Source of the DNA: Stenotrophomonas maltophilia D457
GTDB taxonomy: Bacteria; Pseudomonadota; Gammaproteobacteria; Xanthomonadales; Xanthomonadaceae
Reading direction: 5' to 3'
NCBI RefSeq assembly: GCF_000284595.1
Contig: NC_017671.1
Location: 839,001-903,000, forward strand
DNA: 64,000 nucleotides
The notes below the pieces were generated by a model. The model saw nothing but the letters and a program-made list of their open reading frames with translations. It was not told the DNA's origin and searched no databases. A program made the position numbers and the translations under genes. Of the stretch, positions 25,299-34,083 are shown one piece after another (positions within the stretch are counted from its first letter, which is position 1; every line of letters begins with the position of its first letter).

Positions 25299-28200
25299 TC
25301 ACCAGGTGTACGACACGCCCAGCTGGGCACCGACGTCGTGGAAGCCCATGCCACCGCTCTGCCGGCTCAGTTCACCCCAGCCGCGCCAGCCGCCGGACAG
25401 ATCCACCTGCACGCCGGCCTTGGCTTCGTAGATGTCACGCGGCAACTGCCGCTGCAGGCGCTCGCCGTCCATTGTCAGGCCCGCACCATTGCCGCCGGAC
25501 CACCAGTTCACCGCCACGTACGGGTGCACCTGGCCCTGCGCCGGGCTCAACCCACGGCTGTACAGGCGCAGGCCGAGGCGGGTGCTGGTCTCGCCACCAC
25601 CGCGGTCCTCGACTACCGTGCCGTTGGCCTCGACCACGCGGTCGCTGTCATAGCGGCTGTGCACCACCTGCACCTGCGGTTCCAGGTAGATGCCGCGCTG
25701 CGCGGTGCGCCGCAGGGGCAGCACATAGCCGGCCTCGGCCGACGCACTCCAGTTGCGGGCGTCATAGCGCTCCTTCTGCAGGCCTTCGCCCTGCACGCTG
25801 TTGCGGAAGCGGCCGTATTGCAGCCAACCATCCACATAGGCGCCGCCTTGCATGTGCGCATCCTGCAGCCAGGTAGCATAGGCACCCACGCTGGTGCCGG
25901 TGACCACGCCACGCGCGGTGTAGCCGGTCACCTGCGAGCGGCTGTCATTGCGCGCGCGGCCGTGGCCGAGCATCGCACCGGCCTGCAGCTCGCCCGTGCC
26001 ACCCACTTCGAAGCGGCGGCCGACGCCGACCAGCATGCTGCTGATCTGCCCATCGACCTGGACCTGGCGGTTGCGGTCGTGGCTGTCGGGCTGCGCGCTG
26101 CGAAGGTGCATCCAGGCCACGGCATCGCCGCTGGCACTGGCCACGGCGGCGGGATCACCGGCGCGGTCGTGCAGGCTGTGCCGGAACATGCCCAGTGCGG
26201 CGCTGCGGTTGGCCAGGTAGGCCGCCGGTTCCGGGCGTTCAACCTGCGGGCGCGGCGGATCGATCGGCGGCTCCGGCGGCAATGGTGGATCGATCGGCGG
26301 CTCCGGCGGCAACGGCGGATCGATCGGCGGCTCCGGCGGTGACGGTGGGTCGACCGGCGGTTCCGGCGGCTGCGGCGGGTCGACCGGCGGATCCGGCGGC
26401 TGCGGCGGGTCGATCGGGGGATCCGGCGGCTGCGGCGGATCGACCGGCGGCACGTATTCCGAGCGCAGGTACCAGTTGCCATCGTCCGGGGTCGACACAC
26501 CGCCCTTGAACAGGAAGTAGTCGTAGGCACCGGCAACCGCGCGCCCCTGCAGGCTGAATTGTGCATCCGACTGGCCGGCCACGGTGATCAGGCGGATGCC
26601 CTCCTGGGTCAGCGCACCGGCGCCGCCGGCATTGCGCACACTCACGCTGGCGGTGCCGCTGCTGTTGCCGTTGATCACCAGCTGGTCGCCCAGCGAAGTG
26701 TCGTCGCCCAGCGCGCGGTTGAAGATCCACTGGCCACCGTTGCCCACGTAGTCGCCGCTGACGGTAACGGTCTTGAAATCGCCGGCCGCCGGCGCATCGA
26801 AAGCGATGGTGCCGGCGTGTTCGAGCGTGCCGACGCTGGAACTGGCGCGTACGTTCCACTGGCTGCTGCCATCCAGCGCCAGTTGTGCGACCTGGTAGCC
26901 GGAGTCGTTGCGCAGGGCGCCGCTGAACGTGGTGCCGTTGCCCAGCACCATGTGCACCTCAGCCGTTGCGCTGTCGACCACCACGTCACCGCGCAGCATG
27001 CTGGCGTCGGCGCTGAAGTCGATGCGACTGGTCGCCACGCTGCTGCCATCGGTGAATACCGTGTCGCTGACCCGCAGCAGGCGGCCGCTGCCGTCGCCCG
27101 CAGTCACATCGCTGCCATTGACGGTCAGTGCGTGATTGCTGCCCTGCAGCCAGAACGCGGGGCCACTGGCGGTCTCGATGTGGCTGTCATTGAAGGTGGC
27201 ACGGTTCCAGTACGGGCCGAACGCGGTCAGGTAGGAGCGGTAGCCGCCGCTGTTGCTGCCGGTCATGCGGATGTCCAGGCGGTCGGCCTGGGTCAACCGC
27301 GCGGTGTTCATGTGCACGATGCCGAACACGTTCTCGCCATCGCTGCGGATCGCAACGGTATCGAGCAGCGCGGTGGCGGTGGAGCCGCCGATGAACACGC
27401 CACCGCCGCCGTTGCCGCGCACGTCGATCACGCTGCCGTTGGCTTCGATGCGGCTGGCGGTGCTGCCGGTGGAGCCGGTCACGCGCACGCCGTAGGTCGC
27501 ATCACCGTGCGTGGTGATCCGGCCACCCTGCACGGTGGCAACGCCGCCGGCGATCTCAACGCCATAACCGTAGGTGTCGGTCCAGGTGTCGATGCTGCTG
27601 TCGGTCAGCTGCAGGCGCGACTCATCGCTGGCCAGCCAGAATCCGGAGTAGCCATCACGAACATCGAACGCGGCATCGCTTGCGGTCAACTGTCCCCAGC
27701 TGTTGATGTTCACGCCATAGCCACCGACGGTGTAGAAGCTGCCGCCGTTGATCACTGCACTGGAATAGGTCTTGCTGATGCGGCTGCCGAGCAGGCGCAT
27801 GCTGCCGCCCACCGAATGGGCTTCCACGTTCTCCAGCAGCAGGCTGCCGCCGCTGTCGATATCGAACCAACCGCCCTGCAGGTAGGTGTCGTACAGCTCG
27901 GCGCGGCTGCCCACGCCGTTGGCCGCCACGCCGGCAAGGATGCCACCGGGGGCGAGGGTGATGCGGCTGTTGCGGATCGTCAGCAGGCCGGCACTGTCGG
28001 CGCGCAGGCGGGCACCGCCGTCGGCGCTCATCCGCAGATCGGCCAGGTGCAGCTCGCTGCCCTTGCCGGATGCACCGGCCAGCGTGCCACCGGTCCCGGT
28101 CATTGAAAGACTGCCCCCGGCATAGTGGATCACGCCACCGTTGTAGGCCTGCACGCTGCCGAATCCGCTGCCGTTGCGCGTGGCATCGATGTCGACATCG

Positions 28201-28607
28201 CGCGCATCGATCACGCTGCCGGCACCATTGGCATACAGCGCATAGAAGCCCGTCCCGGTCGCCGGTGCGATCGACAGCGTTGCGTCGCGCAGCTGCACCT
28301 GGCCACCATTGGCAGCGGACACGCCGCTGCCATTGCCGGTCACGTGGATGCGGCTGCCGTCGATCAGCGCATTGCTGCCGGTACCGGTGACCGCAAGTGC
28401 GAAGCTGCCCGCACTGTGGGTGAGGACGTCGTCGGCACCCAGCTGCAGGGTGTCACCGTCGTTGACCAGCAGCGGGCCGGTGAGGTCTGCGGCATGCGCC
28501 GGCAGGGCTGCCCACAGCGCAGTGGCCAACAGGCTGGGAATGAGGGGTACGCGCTTTCCGTGCGCGCGCCCGTACGCACGGCCGTGCCGTGTGGGGGAGG
28601 CGTTCAT
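25299..28607 (-). CDS. Autotransporter (type Va) with pertactin-like passenger
   Basis: A 1102-residue outer-membrane protein. A long signal peptide covers residues 1-39 (ending LPAHA before ADL). The passenger (about 40-715) is rich in G, S, N, V and D, with repeated beta-helix-like rungs and no protease triad, as in pertactin-type adhesins. A proline-rich linker of 10-residue repeats (about 720-784) follows. The C-terminal beta-barrel (about 830-1102) starts near AVAWMHLRSAQPDSHDRNRQ and ends in GVSYTW, the aromatic residue expected for BAM recognition. ATG 28607 has AGGAAG upstream; an in-frame ATG at 28757 would put 50 residues ahead of the signal. It is the last gene of a minus-strand cluster with two hybrid kinases and two response regulators. 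Confidence 0.9.
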   Translation of the reverse strand: MNASPTRHGRAYGRAHGKRVPLIPSLLATALWAALPAHAADLTGPLLVNDGDTLQLGADDVLTHSAGSFALAVTGTGSNALIDGSRIHVTGNGSGVSAANGGQVQLRDATLSIAPATGTGFYALYANGAGSVIDARDVDIDATRNGSGFGSVQAYNGGVIHYAGGSLSMTGTGGTLAGASGKGSELHLADLRMSADGGARLRADSAGLLTIRNSRITLAPGGILAGVAANGVGSRAELYDTYLQGGWFDIDSGGSLLLENVEAHSVGGSMRLLGSRISKTYSSAVINGGSFYTVGGYGVNINSWGQLTASDAAFDVRDGYSGFWLASDESRLQLTDSSIDTWTDTYGYGVEIAGGVATVQGGRITTHGDATYGVRVTGSTGSTASRIEANGSVIDVRGNGGGGVFIGGSTATALLDTVAIRSDGENVFGIVHMNTARLTQADRLDIRMTGSNSGGYRSYLTAFGPYWNRATFNDSHIETASGPAFWLQGSNHALTVNGSDVTAGDGSGRLLRVSDTVFTDGSSVATSRIDFSADASMLRGDVVVDSATAEVHMVLGNGTTFSGALRNDSGYQVAQLALDGSSQWNVRASSSVGTLEHAGTIAFDAPAAGDFKTVTVSGDYVGNGGQWIFNRALGDDTSLGDQLVINGNSSGTASVSVRNAGGAGALTQEGIRLITVAGQSDAQFSLQGRAVAGAYDYFLFKGGVSTPDDGNWYLRSEYVPPVDPPQPPDPPIDPPQPPDPPVDPPQPPEPPVDPPSPPEPPIDPPLPPEPPIDPPLPPEPPIDPPRPQVERPEPAAYLANRSAALGMFRHSLHDRAGDPAAVASASGDAVAWMHLRSAQPDSHDRNRQVQVDGQISSMLVGVGRRFEVGGTGELQAGAMLGHGRARNDSRSQVTGYTARGVVTGTSVGAYATWLQDAHMQGGAYVDGWLQYGRFRNSVQGEGLQKERYDARNWSASAEAGYVLPLRRTAQRGIYLEPQVQVVHSRYDSDRVVEANGTVVEDRGGGETSTRLGLRLYSRGLSPAQGQVHPYVAVNWWSGGNGAGLTMDGERLQRQLPRDIYEAKAGVQVDLSGGWRGWGELSRQSGGMGFHDVGAQLGVSYTW
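26257..26450 (-). repeat. 30-bp tandem repeat coding a proline-rich linker
   Basis: About six and a half units of 30 bp, each coding PP(V/I)DPP(Q/S/L)PP(D/E). The repeat lies between passenger and barrel of the autotransporter. The length divides by three, so unit gain or loss keeps the frame. Confidence 0.9.
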
Positions 28608-28799
28608 GCTGATGGACTTCCTGTGGCAGGGCGCAGCGAGGCTGCGCGGACTGACGCGGCAGGGCCGCGTCGCTGCGGAAGTCCCACGCCACGGCAATTG
28701 CAGGCGCCATCGGACTTCCGTCCCCCACGGCGATGCGGCAACAGCCGGCAGGCGCACCTTGGCGGGATGTCTCCAGCCTAGAAATCGGCACTGTCCGAT

Positions 28800-28819
28800 G
28801 GAATCAGGCGTTTCCTAAA
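28800..28819 (-). promoter_or_regulatory. Putative operator upstream of the autotransporter
   Basis: GGAATCAGGCGTTTCCTAAA lies in the 262-base gap between the response regulator stop and the autotransporter start, 192 bases upstream of the ATG. It matches the motif before the first kinase gene in 18 of 20 positions. On the minus strand it reads TTTAGGAAAC-NN-CTGATTCC, with GGAA/TTCC half-sites as in RcsB/BvgA-type sites. A direct binding role is inferred. Confidence 0.6.
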
Positions 28820-28869
28820 GCGGTTGCAGGCCCCGTCGCAGGGCCGGCGGGATTCAGCCGGGAGTGGCC

Positions 28870-29511
28870 TCAGCCGAACAGCGAGGCCTGCAGGCAGTAC
28901 TCGATCAGCGCCTGGTCGCTGTCCACACCGAGCTTGCGCATCGCGCTGATCTTCTGCGTGCTGACCGTCTTGGCGCTGCGCTGCAGCTGGCGTGCGATGT
29001 CGCCCACGCTCATGCCACTGGTGAACAGGCGGATCACCTCCAGCTCGCGCGGCGACAGCCGCGCACGGACCGCATCCGCATCGGCCGGTTCGCTCGCAGC
29101 TACCGGCAGCAGTCCCGGGGGGCGGTAGACGCGATCGGCCAGCACCACGCGCAGGGCCTGTACCAGGCTGCCCAATCCATGGCTCTTGAGCACCACGCCA
29201 CCGGCGCCGGCGGCATACATCGCCGCGACCAACGACGGATTGGACACCATCGTCAGCACCAGCAGGCGCGTCTCCGGGAAGCTGCGGCGCAGGAACGAGA
29301 TCAGCTTGATGCCGTCCCCGAAGCGATCGCCTCCCGGCATGCTGTAGTCGGTGATCACCGCCTGTGGCCGGGTCCGGGTCATCAGCTCGATCAGCGTCGC
29401 CGGATCGGCCGCTTCGCCCACGATGTCCAGGTCCAGTTCCCCGGCCAGTACGTCGCGGATGCCGGCAAGCACGATCGGGTGGTCGTCGGCGATGAGGATC
29501 CGTGTGGTCAT
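28870..29511 (-). CDS. RcsB/RocA-like LuxR-family response regulator
   Basis: A 213-residue regulator. The receiver domain (1-125) has acidic pair D9/D10, phospho-acceptor D55 in ITDYSMPGGDRFGDG and K109. The insertion after the acceptor (GGDRFGDG) is characteristic of the RcsB type. The LuxR-type helix-turn-helix (about 150-207) has LSPRELEVIRLFTSGMSVGDIARQL (in pieces) and KTVSTQKISAMRKLG. It overlaps the upstream kinase gene by 4 bases (ATGA) and should be its partner. It is the obvious candidate to act on the autotransporter gene 262 bases downstream. Confidence 0.92.
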   Translation of the reverse strand: MTTRILIADDHPIVLAGIRDVLAGELDLDIVGEAADPATLIELMTRTRPQAVITDYSMPGGDRFGDGIKLISFLRRSFPETRLLVLTMVSNPSLVAAMYAAGAGGVVLKSHGLGSLVQALRVVLADRVYRPPGLLPVAASEPADADAVRARLSPRELEVIRLFTSGMSVGDIARQLQRSAKTVSTQKISAMRKLGVDSDQALIEYCLQASLFG

Positions 29512-32500
29512 GGCAGGGTCGGGTCGTCGGGAAGGGAGGGGGATGCAGCGTCGCGCAACGGATGCAGCAGCCGCTCGAGGCGTCGCTGGAACCCGGCAAG
29601 AGCGGCCGCCTGGGTGGCCAGGTCATCGCCGCCGGCAAGGCACTGTTCGATCTGCAGGCCGCTGTCGACCAGCGCAGGTGCACCGACGATCACCAGCGCG
29701 CCGCGGATGCGGTGCAGAACCTGCGCCACCCTGGCGGGATCGGCAGCGGCGATCGCCTGGCGCAGGCTGTCCAGGTCGGCCTGCATGGTCTGTACGAACA
29801 GCGACTGCATCTTCGCGGGAACCTGCAGCGGGGGATCCTTGTCGTGCGACGCAGTGGACGCAGGGCGCTCCTGCATCGCGACGGCCGGTGCATCGCCGTC
29901 GGTGATCCGGGTCAGCAGGCGCTGCAGGGCTTCCAGCGTGATCGGCTTGACCAGCACGCCCTGCATGCCCGATTCCTGGCAGCGTTGGCGTTCGGCCGGG
30001 TCGGCATTGGCCGTGGCGCCGTGGATGGGCACGCTGACACCCCGTGCCCGCAAGGCACGGGCCAGGCCGTAGCCATCCAGCCCGGGCATGTTCAGGTCGG
30101 TCAGCACCAGCGCGAACGCCCCTTGCTGCCAGTAGCCCAGCGCTTCATTGCCATCGCTGGCGACCACGGCGCGGCAGCCGAGCTGTTCCAGCTGGTCGCG
30201 CAGGATCGCCTGGTTGATCGGGTTGTCCTCGGCGACCAGCACCTGCAGGCCGAAATGGCGCGTCGCCGGCAGGCGCCCTTCGGCGCTGGCCGCCAGCGGT
30301 TGGCCGCTGGCCGCGGCCAAGGCCAGCACGATCGCGTCGAATCGATGCAGGCCGACCTGCCAGGCGCCATCGACCTGCCGTGGCCGCACCCCGCCTTCGC
30401 GGCAGGCGATCACGCGCGGTCCACCCGCCCATGCGGGCAGAGGGTCGTCCAGCACCAGCTCGAGCAGCACGGCGGACGATGGCAGGCCTGCTGCGCTGTC
30501 CTCCCGGTACACGCTGGCCTGTGCACCGCGCTGCTGCAGGCGCTCGCACAGCGATTGCACCAGTTCGCGCACGCTGCCCCGCACCTGTACCTGCAGGCCG
30601 GCGGGTAGTTGCGGCGGCGGGGCCTGCTGTGGATCCGGTGGAGCCGAGGGCAGCGGCAGTTCGACGCTGAAGCTGCTGCCCAGGCCGCTCTCGCTGACCA
30701 CGCGCAGCTGGCCTTCCATCAACGCCACAAGATGCGCGCAGATGGCCAGCCCCAGGCCGGTGCCGCGCATCGCATCGGTGCCCGGGTTGGCCTGGAAAAA
30801 TGGCTCGAACAGATGCGCCTGGTGTTCGCTGGCAATGCCGATACCGGTATCGGCCACCTGCCATTGCAGCCAGCAGCGTTGCTCCTGCCAGCGTGCCGAA
30901 ACACGGACCACCACGCGCCCGCTGTCGGTGAACTTCAGTGCGTTGCTGATCAGGTTGTTGAGCACCTGTCGGATCCGCGCGGCATCACCGCACACCCCGG
31001 GCGGTACGTCGGCATCGATGCAGGCGTAGAACTGCAGCCCCTTGTTGGCGGCCGCGGCAGCATACGAGTCGAGCGCGTCCTCGGTCAGCCGCACTGGATC
31101 GAATGGGCTTGGCTCCAGGCTCAGTTGCCCGGCCTCGGCCTTGCTGACATCCAGGATGTCGCTGATCAGCTGCATCAGGGTCGAGGACGAACGCTGGATC
31201 GTTGCAAGGTAGTCCTGTTGCCGTGCATCCAGTGGCGTCAGCCCCAGCAGTTCAAGCGTGCCGAGCACACCGTACAGCGGCGTGCGGATCTCATGGCTCA
31301 TCGTGGCCAGGAACTGGCTCTTCGCGCGGTTGGCCTGGTCGGCGGCGCGGCGCGCCTGCTGCAGCACCTGTTCGGCTTCATGCTGGCTGCTCAGGTCAAT
31401 GAACAGGCACAGCACCGCCGGCTCACCGCGATAGCGCGCCGGTGTCGCCGTTACCAGCAGGTGGCGGCCTTCGGGCGTGGCGCAGGCCAGGCCATCGCCC
31501 AGCGTGGTGCCGCCGGCAGCCAGTACGCTGCGCCGCCACGGGCCATGCCAGCCGCCGGCATGATAGTCCTCGCCCAGCCAGCGGCGGGCGAGGGCGTTGT
31601 CCAGCAGCACATTGCCATCGGTACGACGCAGCAGGCACAGCCCGATCGGCGCGTTGTCCAGGATCGTGCGACTGAAGGCTTCGCTTTCCAGCAGGCGCGC
31701 GTGGTTGCTGCGCAGCGGCTCGATGACCGAACGCCGGTACGCGCGCAGCACCAGCGTGCCGCCCAGTGCCAGCAGCAGGGCGACCACGGTCGCGCCCAGC
31801 AATGGCCCCTGCGGGTGCTGGAACACCTGCCGCCAGCCGACGTGGTAGACCGCCAGCCAGCCGCGCTCGCTGCGCATGCGGAACTGCAGGCCAGCGAGGC
31901 CGGCCTGCCAGGAGGTGCCAGCCTCGCTGGCATCGGCTGCATCGCCCAGCAGGCGCTGGCCGTTGGCATCGAACAGCGACAGCCGCTGGAACACCGGGAC
32001 ACCCAGCACCTGGCGATAGTCATCGACACGGCCAGGATCGAGCAGGCAGGCCAGTGCGGCCTGCGAGTCCTTGTCGTCCTCACCCCACAGGCGCGCATCC
32101 TGCGGGGCGTTGGCGATGGCCAGCAGCCAGGTCTGCCGGTCGCGCCATGGCACGCCCACCCAGACGATGCCACCACGTTGCACCGCCGGTCGCGTACCCA
32201 GCACCCGGTGGATGTCGGCGATCGCCGGACGCAGGTGATGCGGGCTGTTCTGGCTCGCGTCGGTACCGGCGATCTGTACCGGTGCCAGCAGCCCGCGCGT
32301 GCCCTGGCCATCGACCAGCAGGCATTGCGGCGGTGGATAGCGCGAGGCCGACCAGAACGTGCCGTAGAAGCGCAGGAAACGGTCGCCCAGTTCAGTCGGT
32401 GGCGAAAGACTGGCCCCCTCGCTTCCGATCACCGCAAAGTTGGCGAACAAGGGCCCGCGTTGCAGCTCCACGCTGGCATCGGCGACCGGCTGCCCATGCG

Positions 32501-32735
32501 TGCCGACATCATGCAGCCGCCACTGGCGCAGAAAGCGCTCCTGCTCGCGCAGCGTGCCGTCCAGGCGGCGGAAGTGGTACTCGATCTTGCTGCGCTCTTC
32601 GTTGAACAGCTGCGAGCCGGCCGACAGCAGCAGTCCGGCCTGCAGCGTGGCCAGCACCACAACGCCGATCAGCAGGGCGTGGACGCGCAGTGAGCGGCGA
32701 GCGAGTCGGCGTACAGGAGCGGCCTCGGCCGGCAT
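29508..32735 (-). CDS. Hybrid sensor histidine kinase with C-terminal HPt
   Basis: A 1075-residue membrane kinase. TM1 is at about 20-42, a periplasmic sensor region at 45-308, TM2 at about 310-331, and a PAS-like region at 350-450. The dimerisation/phospho-acceptor motif [13 protein letters not shown] has H481. ATP-binding boxes are N (NNLISNALKF, 593-602), G1 (DTGIGI, 629-634) and G2 (GTGLGLAI, 658-665). The receiver domain (about 830-940) has D837 and D880 (LTDLNMP). The HPt domain has H1008 in LHRIRGAL. This is the full four-step phosphorelay layout of RcsC/BvgS/RocS. The periplasmic region has no family I recognise. It is paralogous to the kinase at 34080-36851. Confidence 0.93.
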   Translation of the reverse strand: MPAEAAPVRRLARRSLRVHALLIGVVVLATLQAGLLLSAGSQLFNEERSKIEYHFRRLDGTLREQERFLRQWRLHDVGTHGQPVADASVELQRGPLFANFAVIGSEGASLSPPTELGDRFLRFYGTFWSASRYPPPQCLLVDGQGTRGLLAPVQIAGTDASQNSPHHLRPAIADIHRVLGTRPAVQRGGIVWVGVPWRDRQTWLLAIANAPQDARLWGEDDKDSQAALACLLDPGRVDDYRQVLGVPVFQRLSLFDANGQRLLGDAADASEAGTSWQAGLAGLQFRMRSERGWLAVYHVGWRQVFQHPQGPLLGATVVALLLALGGTLVLRAYRRSVIEPLRSNHARLLESEAFSRTILDNAPIGLCLLRRTDGNVLLDNALARRWLGEDYHAGGWHGPWRRSVLAAGGTTLGDGLACATPEGRHLLVTATPARYRGEPAVLCLFIDLSSQHEAEQVLQQARRAADQANRAKSQFLATMSHEIRTPLYGVLGTLELLGLTPLDARQQDYLATIQRSSSTLMQLISDILDVSKAEAGQLSLEPSPFDPVRLTEDALDSYAAAAANKGLQFYACIDADVPPGVCGDAARIRQVLNNLISNALKFTDSGRVVVRVSARWQEQRCWLQWQVADTGIGIASEHQAHLFEPFFQANPGTDAMRGTGLGLAICAHLVALMEGQLRVVSESGLGSSFSVELPLPSAPPDPQQAPPPQLPAGLQVQVRGSVRELVQSLCERLQQRGAQASVYREDSAAGLPSSAVLLELVLDDPLPAWAGGPRVIACREGGVRPRQVDGAWQVGLHRFDAIVLALAAASGQPLAASAEGRLPATRHFGLQVLVAEDNPINQAILRDQLEQLGCRAVVASDGNEALGYWQQGAFALVLTDLNMPGLDGYGLARALRARGVSVPIHGATANADPAERQRCQESGMQGVLVKPITLEALQRLLTRITDGDAPAVAMQERPASTASHDKDPPLQVPAKMQSLFVQTMQADLDSLRQAIAAADPARVAQVLHRIRGALVIVGAPALVDSGLQIEQCLAGGDDLATQAAALAGFQRRLERLLHPLRDAASPSLPDDPTLP

Positions 32736-32862
32736 GGCAGGTCTCAGGGCAGGAAGCGGTCAGCGGCACCATGGGCAGCAACGGAGGGACATCCGCCACC
32801 GCTGCACAGACAGGATCGTCAATGCCACTTGATGATTTCGTGAAGCGGACGTGGAATCCGTG

Positions 32863-34083
32863 TCAGCGCAGGGCGGCTCGCGGCGACTCGTCCAACTGCG
32901 GCGCTTCTTCGTCCAGCAGGCGGGTGAACTCGTCCGACGGCAGCGCCTGCGAGATCAGGAAGCCCTGCACCTGGCTGCACCCCAGCTGGCGCAGGGCAGC
33001 CAGGTCGGCATCGCTTTCCACGCCCTCTGCCACGATGGTCAGGCCCAGCTGGTTGGCCAGCGCGATCACCGTCGTCAGGGTCAGGTGCAAGGCCGGGTCG
33101 CGCGCGCATCCGCTGACCAGCGCGCGGTCGATCTTGACCTCGGTGAAAGGGGTATTGACCAGGTTGTGGACCGAGCTCAGGCCCTGCCCGAAATCGTCCT
33201 GGGCCAGGCCGAAGCCCTTCATGCGCAGGCGGCAGGCGCCGGCATAGAAGTCGCTGACGTGCCGCGTGGTGCTGTTTTCCATCAGTTCGAAGCACAATTC
33301 ACCGGGCGTACCGCCGTTGGCCAGGGTCAGTGCCAGCAGTTCGTCGGGCAGGTCCGACTGCTCCAGCAGGTGAGGGGGCAGGTTGATCGATACCGGTACC
33401 CGGAACCCTTGCTTGCGCCAGCGTGCCTGCGCGCTGATGCTGGCCTTGAGCATCATCCGCAGCAGATCGCCCTCCAGCCCGTAGCGGCAGATTGCCGGCA
33501 GGAAGCTGCCAGCGGCCAGCGTGCCCAGCTGCGGATGTCGCCAGCGCACCAGTGCTTCGGCCGCCACCACGCGTCCTGACTGCAGTGACTTCTTCGGTTG
33601 GAACCAGGCCGTCAGGCTGCCATCGGCCATGGCCTGGCGCAGCTGCGATGCATCCGGTTCGGGCGCAGCCGCCGCGCGCGTAGGGGCCTCGCCGGCGGCC
33701 GGACGCGCCTGCGCCAAGGCCTCGAACAGGGCGTCCACATCGGCGGCCGCCACCGGCTTGGGCAGCAGGCCGACCACATCCAGCCCCAGCGATTCGGCCA
33801 TCAGCCGTGCCGAGGTCATCATCCGCCGCGGGGCCGCGCTGACCACCGCGAGGCGTGGCGGGCGCGGCTGTGCCGCCAGCGCCTGGATGAACTGGATGCC
33901 GTCCTGCCCGGGCATCAGCAGGTCGCTGACCACCAGGTCATAGGGCTGGCACGCACACAGCGCGATGGCCGCATCCACGTCTTCGCAGGCGTCGACCTGC
34001 ACGCCTGCGTGGCTGCCGAACAGATTGGCCAGGAAACCACGCTGGAAGGGCTGGTCTTCCAGGATCAGGACACGCTGGGTCAT
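32863..34083 (-). CDS. Response regulator with EAL phosphodiesterase domain (RocR-like)
   Basis: A 406-residue protein. The receiver domain (1-125) has E9/D10, D54 (VVSDLLMPGQDG) and K109. The EAL domain (about 150-392) keeps the expected c-di-GMP phosphodiesterase residues: E176 (EALVRW), N234, E266 and E269 (FELMEN), D296 and D297 (DDFGQGLSS), K317 (KIDR), E353 and E356 (VAEGVE) and Q373. Each is one position above the numbers I recall for P. aeruginosa RocR. It should lower c-di-GMP under control of phosphorylation. ATG 34083 overlaps the upstream kinase stop. An upstream in-frame extension is not part of the gene. Confidence 0.93.
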   Translation of the reverse strand: MTQRVLILEDQPFQRGFLANLFGSHAGVQVDACEDVDAAIALCACQPYDLVVSDLLMPGQDGIQFIQALAAQPRPPRLAVVSAAPRRMMTSARLMAESLGLDVVGLLPKPVAAADVDALFEALAQARPAAGEAPTRAAAAPEPDASQLRQAMADGSLTAWFQPKKSLQSGRVVAAEALVRWRHPQLGTLAAGSFLPAICRYGLEGDLLRMMLKASISAQARWRKQGFRVPVSINLPPHLLEQSDLPDELLALTLANGGTPGELCFELMENSTTRHVSDFYAGACRLRMKGFGLAQDDFGQGLSSVHNLVNTPFTEVKIDRALVSGCARDPALHLTLTTVIALANQLGLTIVAEGVESDADLAALRQLGCSQVQGFLISQALPSDEFTRLLDEEAPQLDESPRAALR

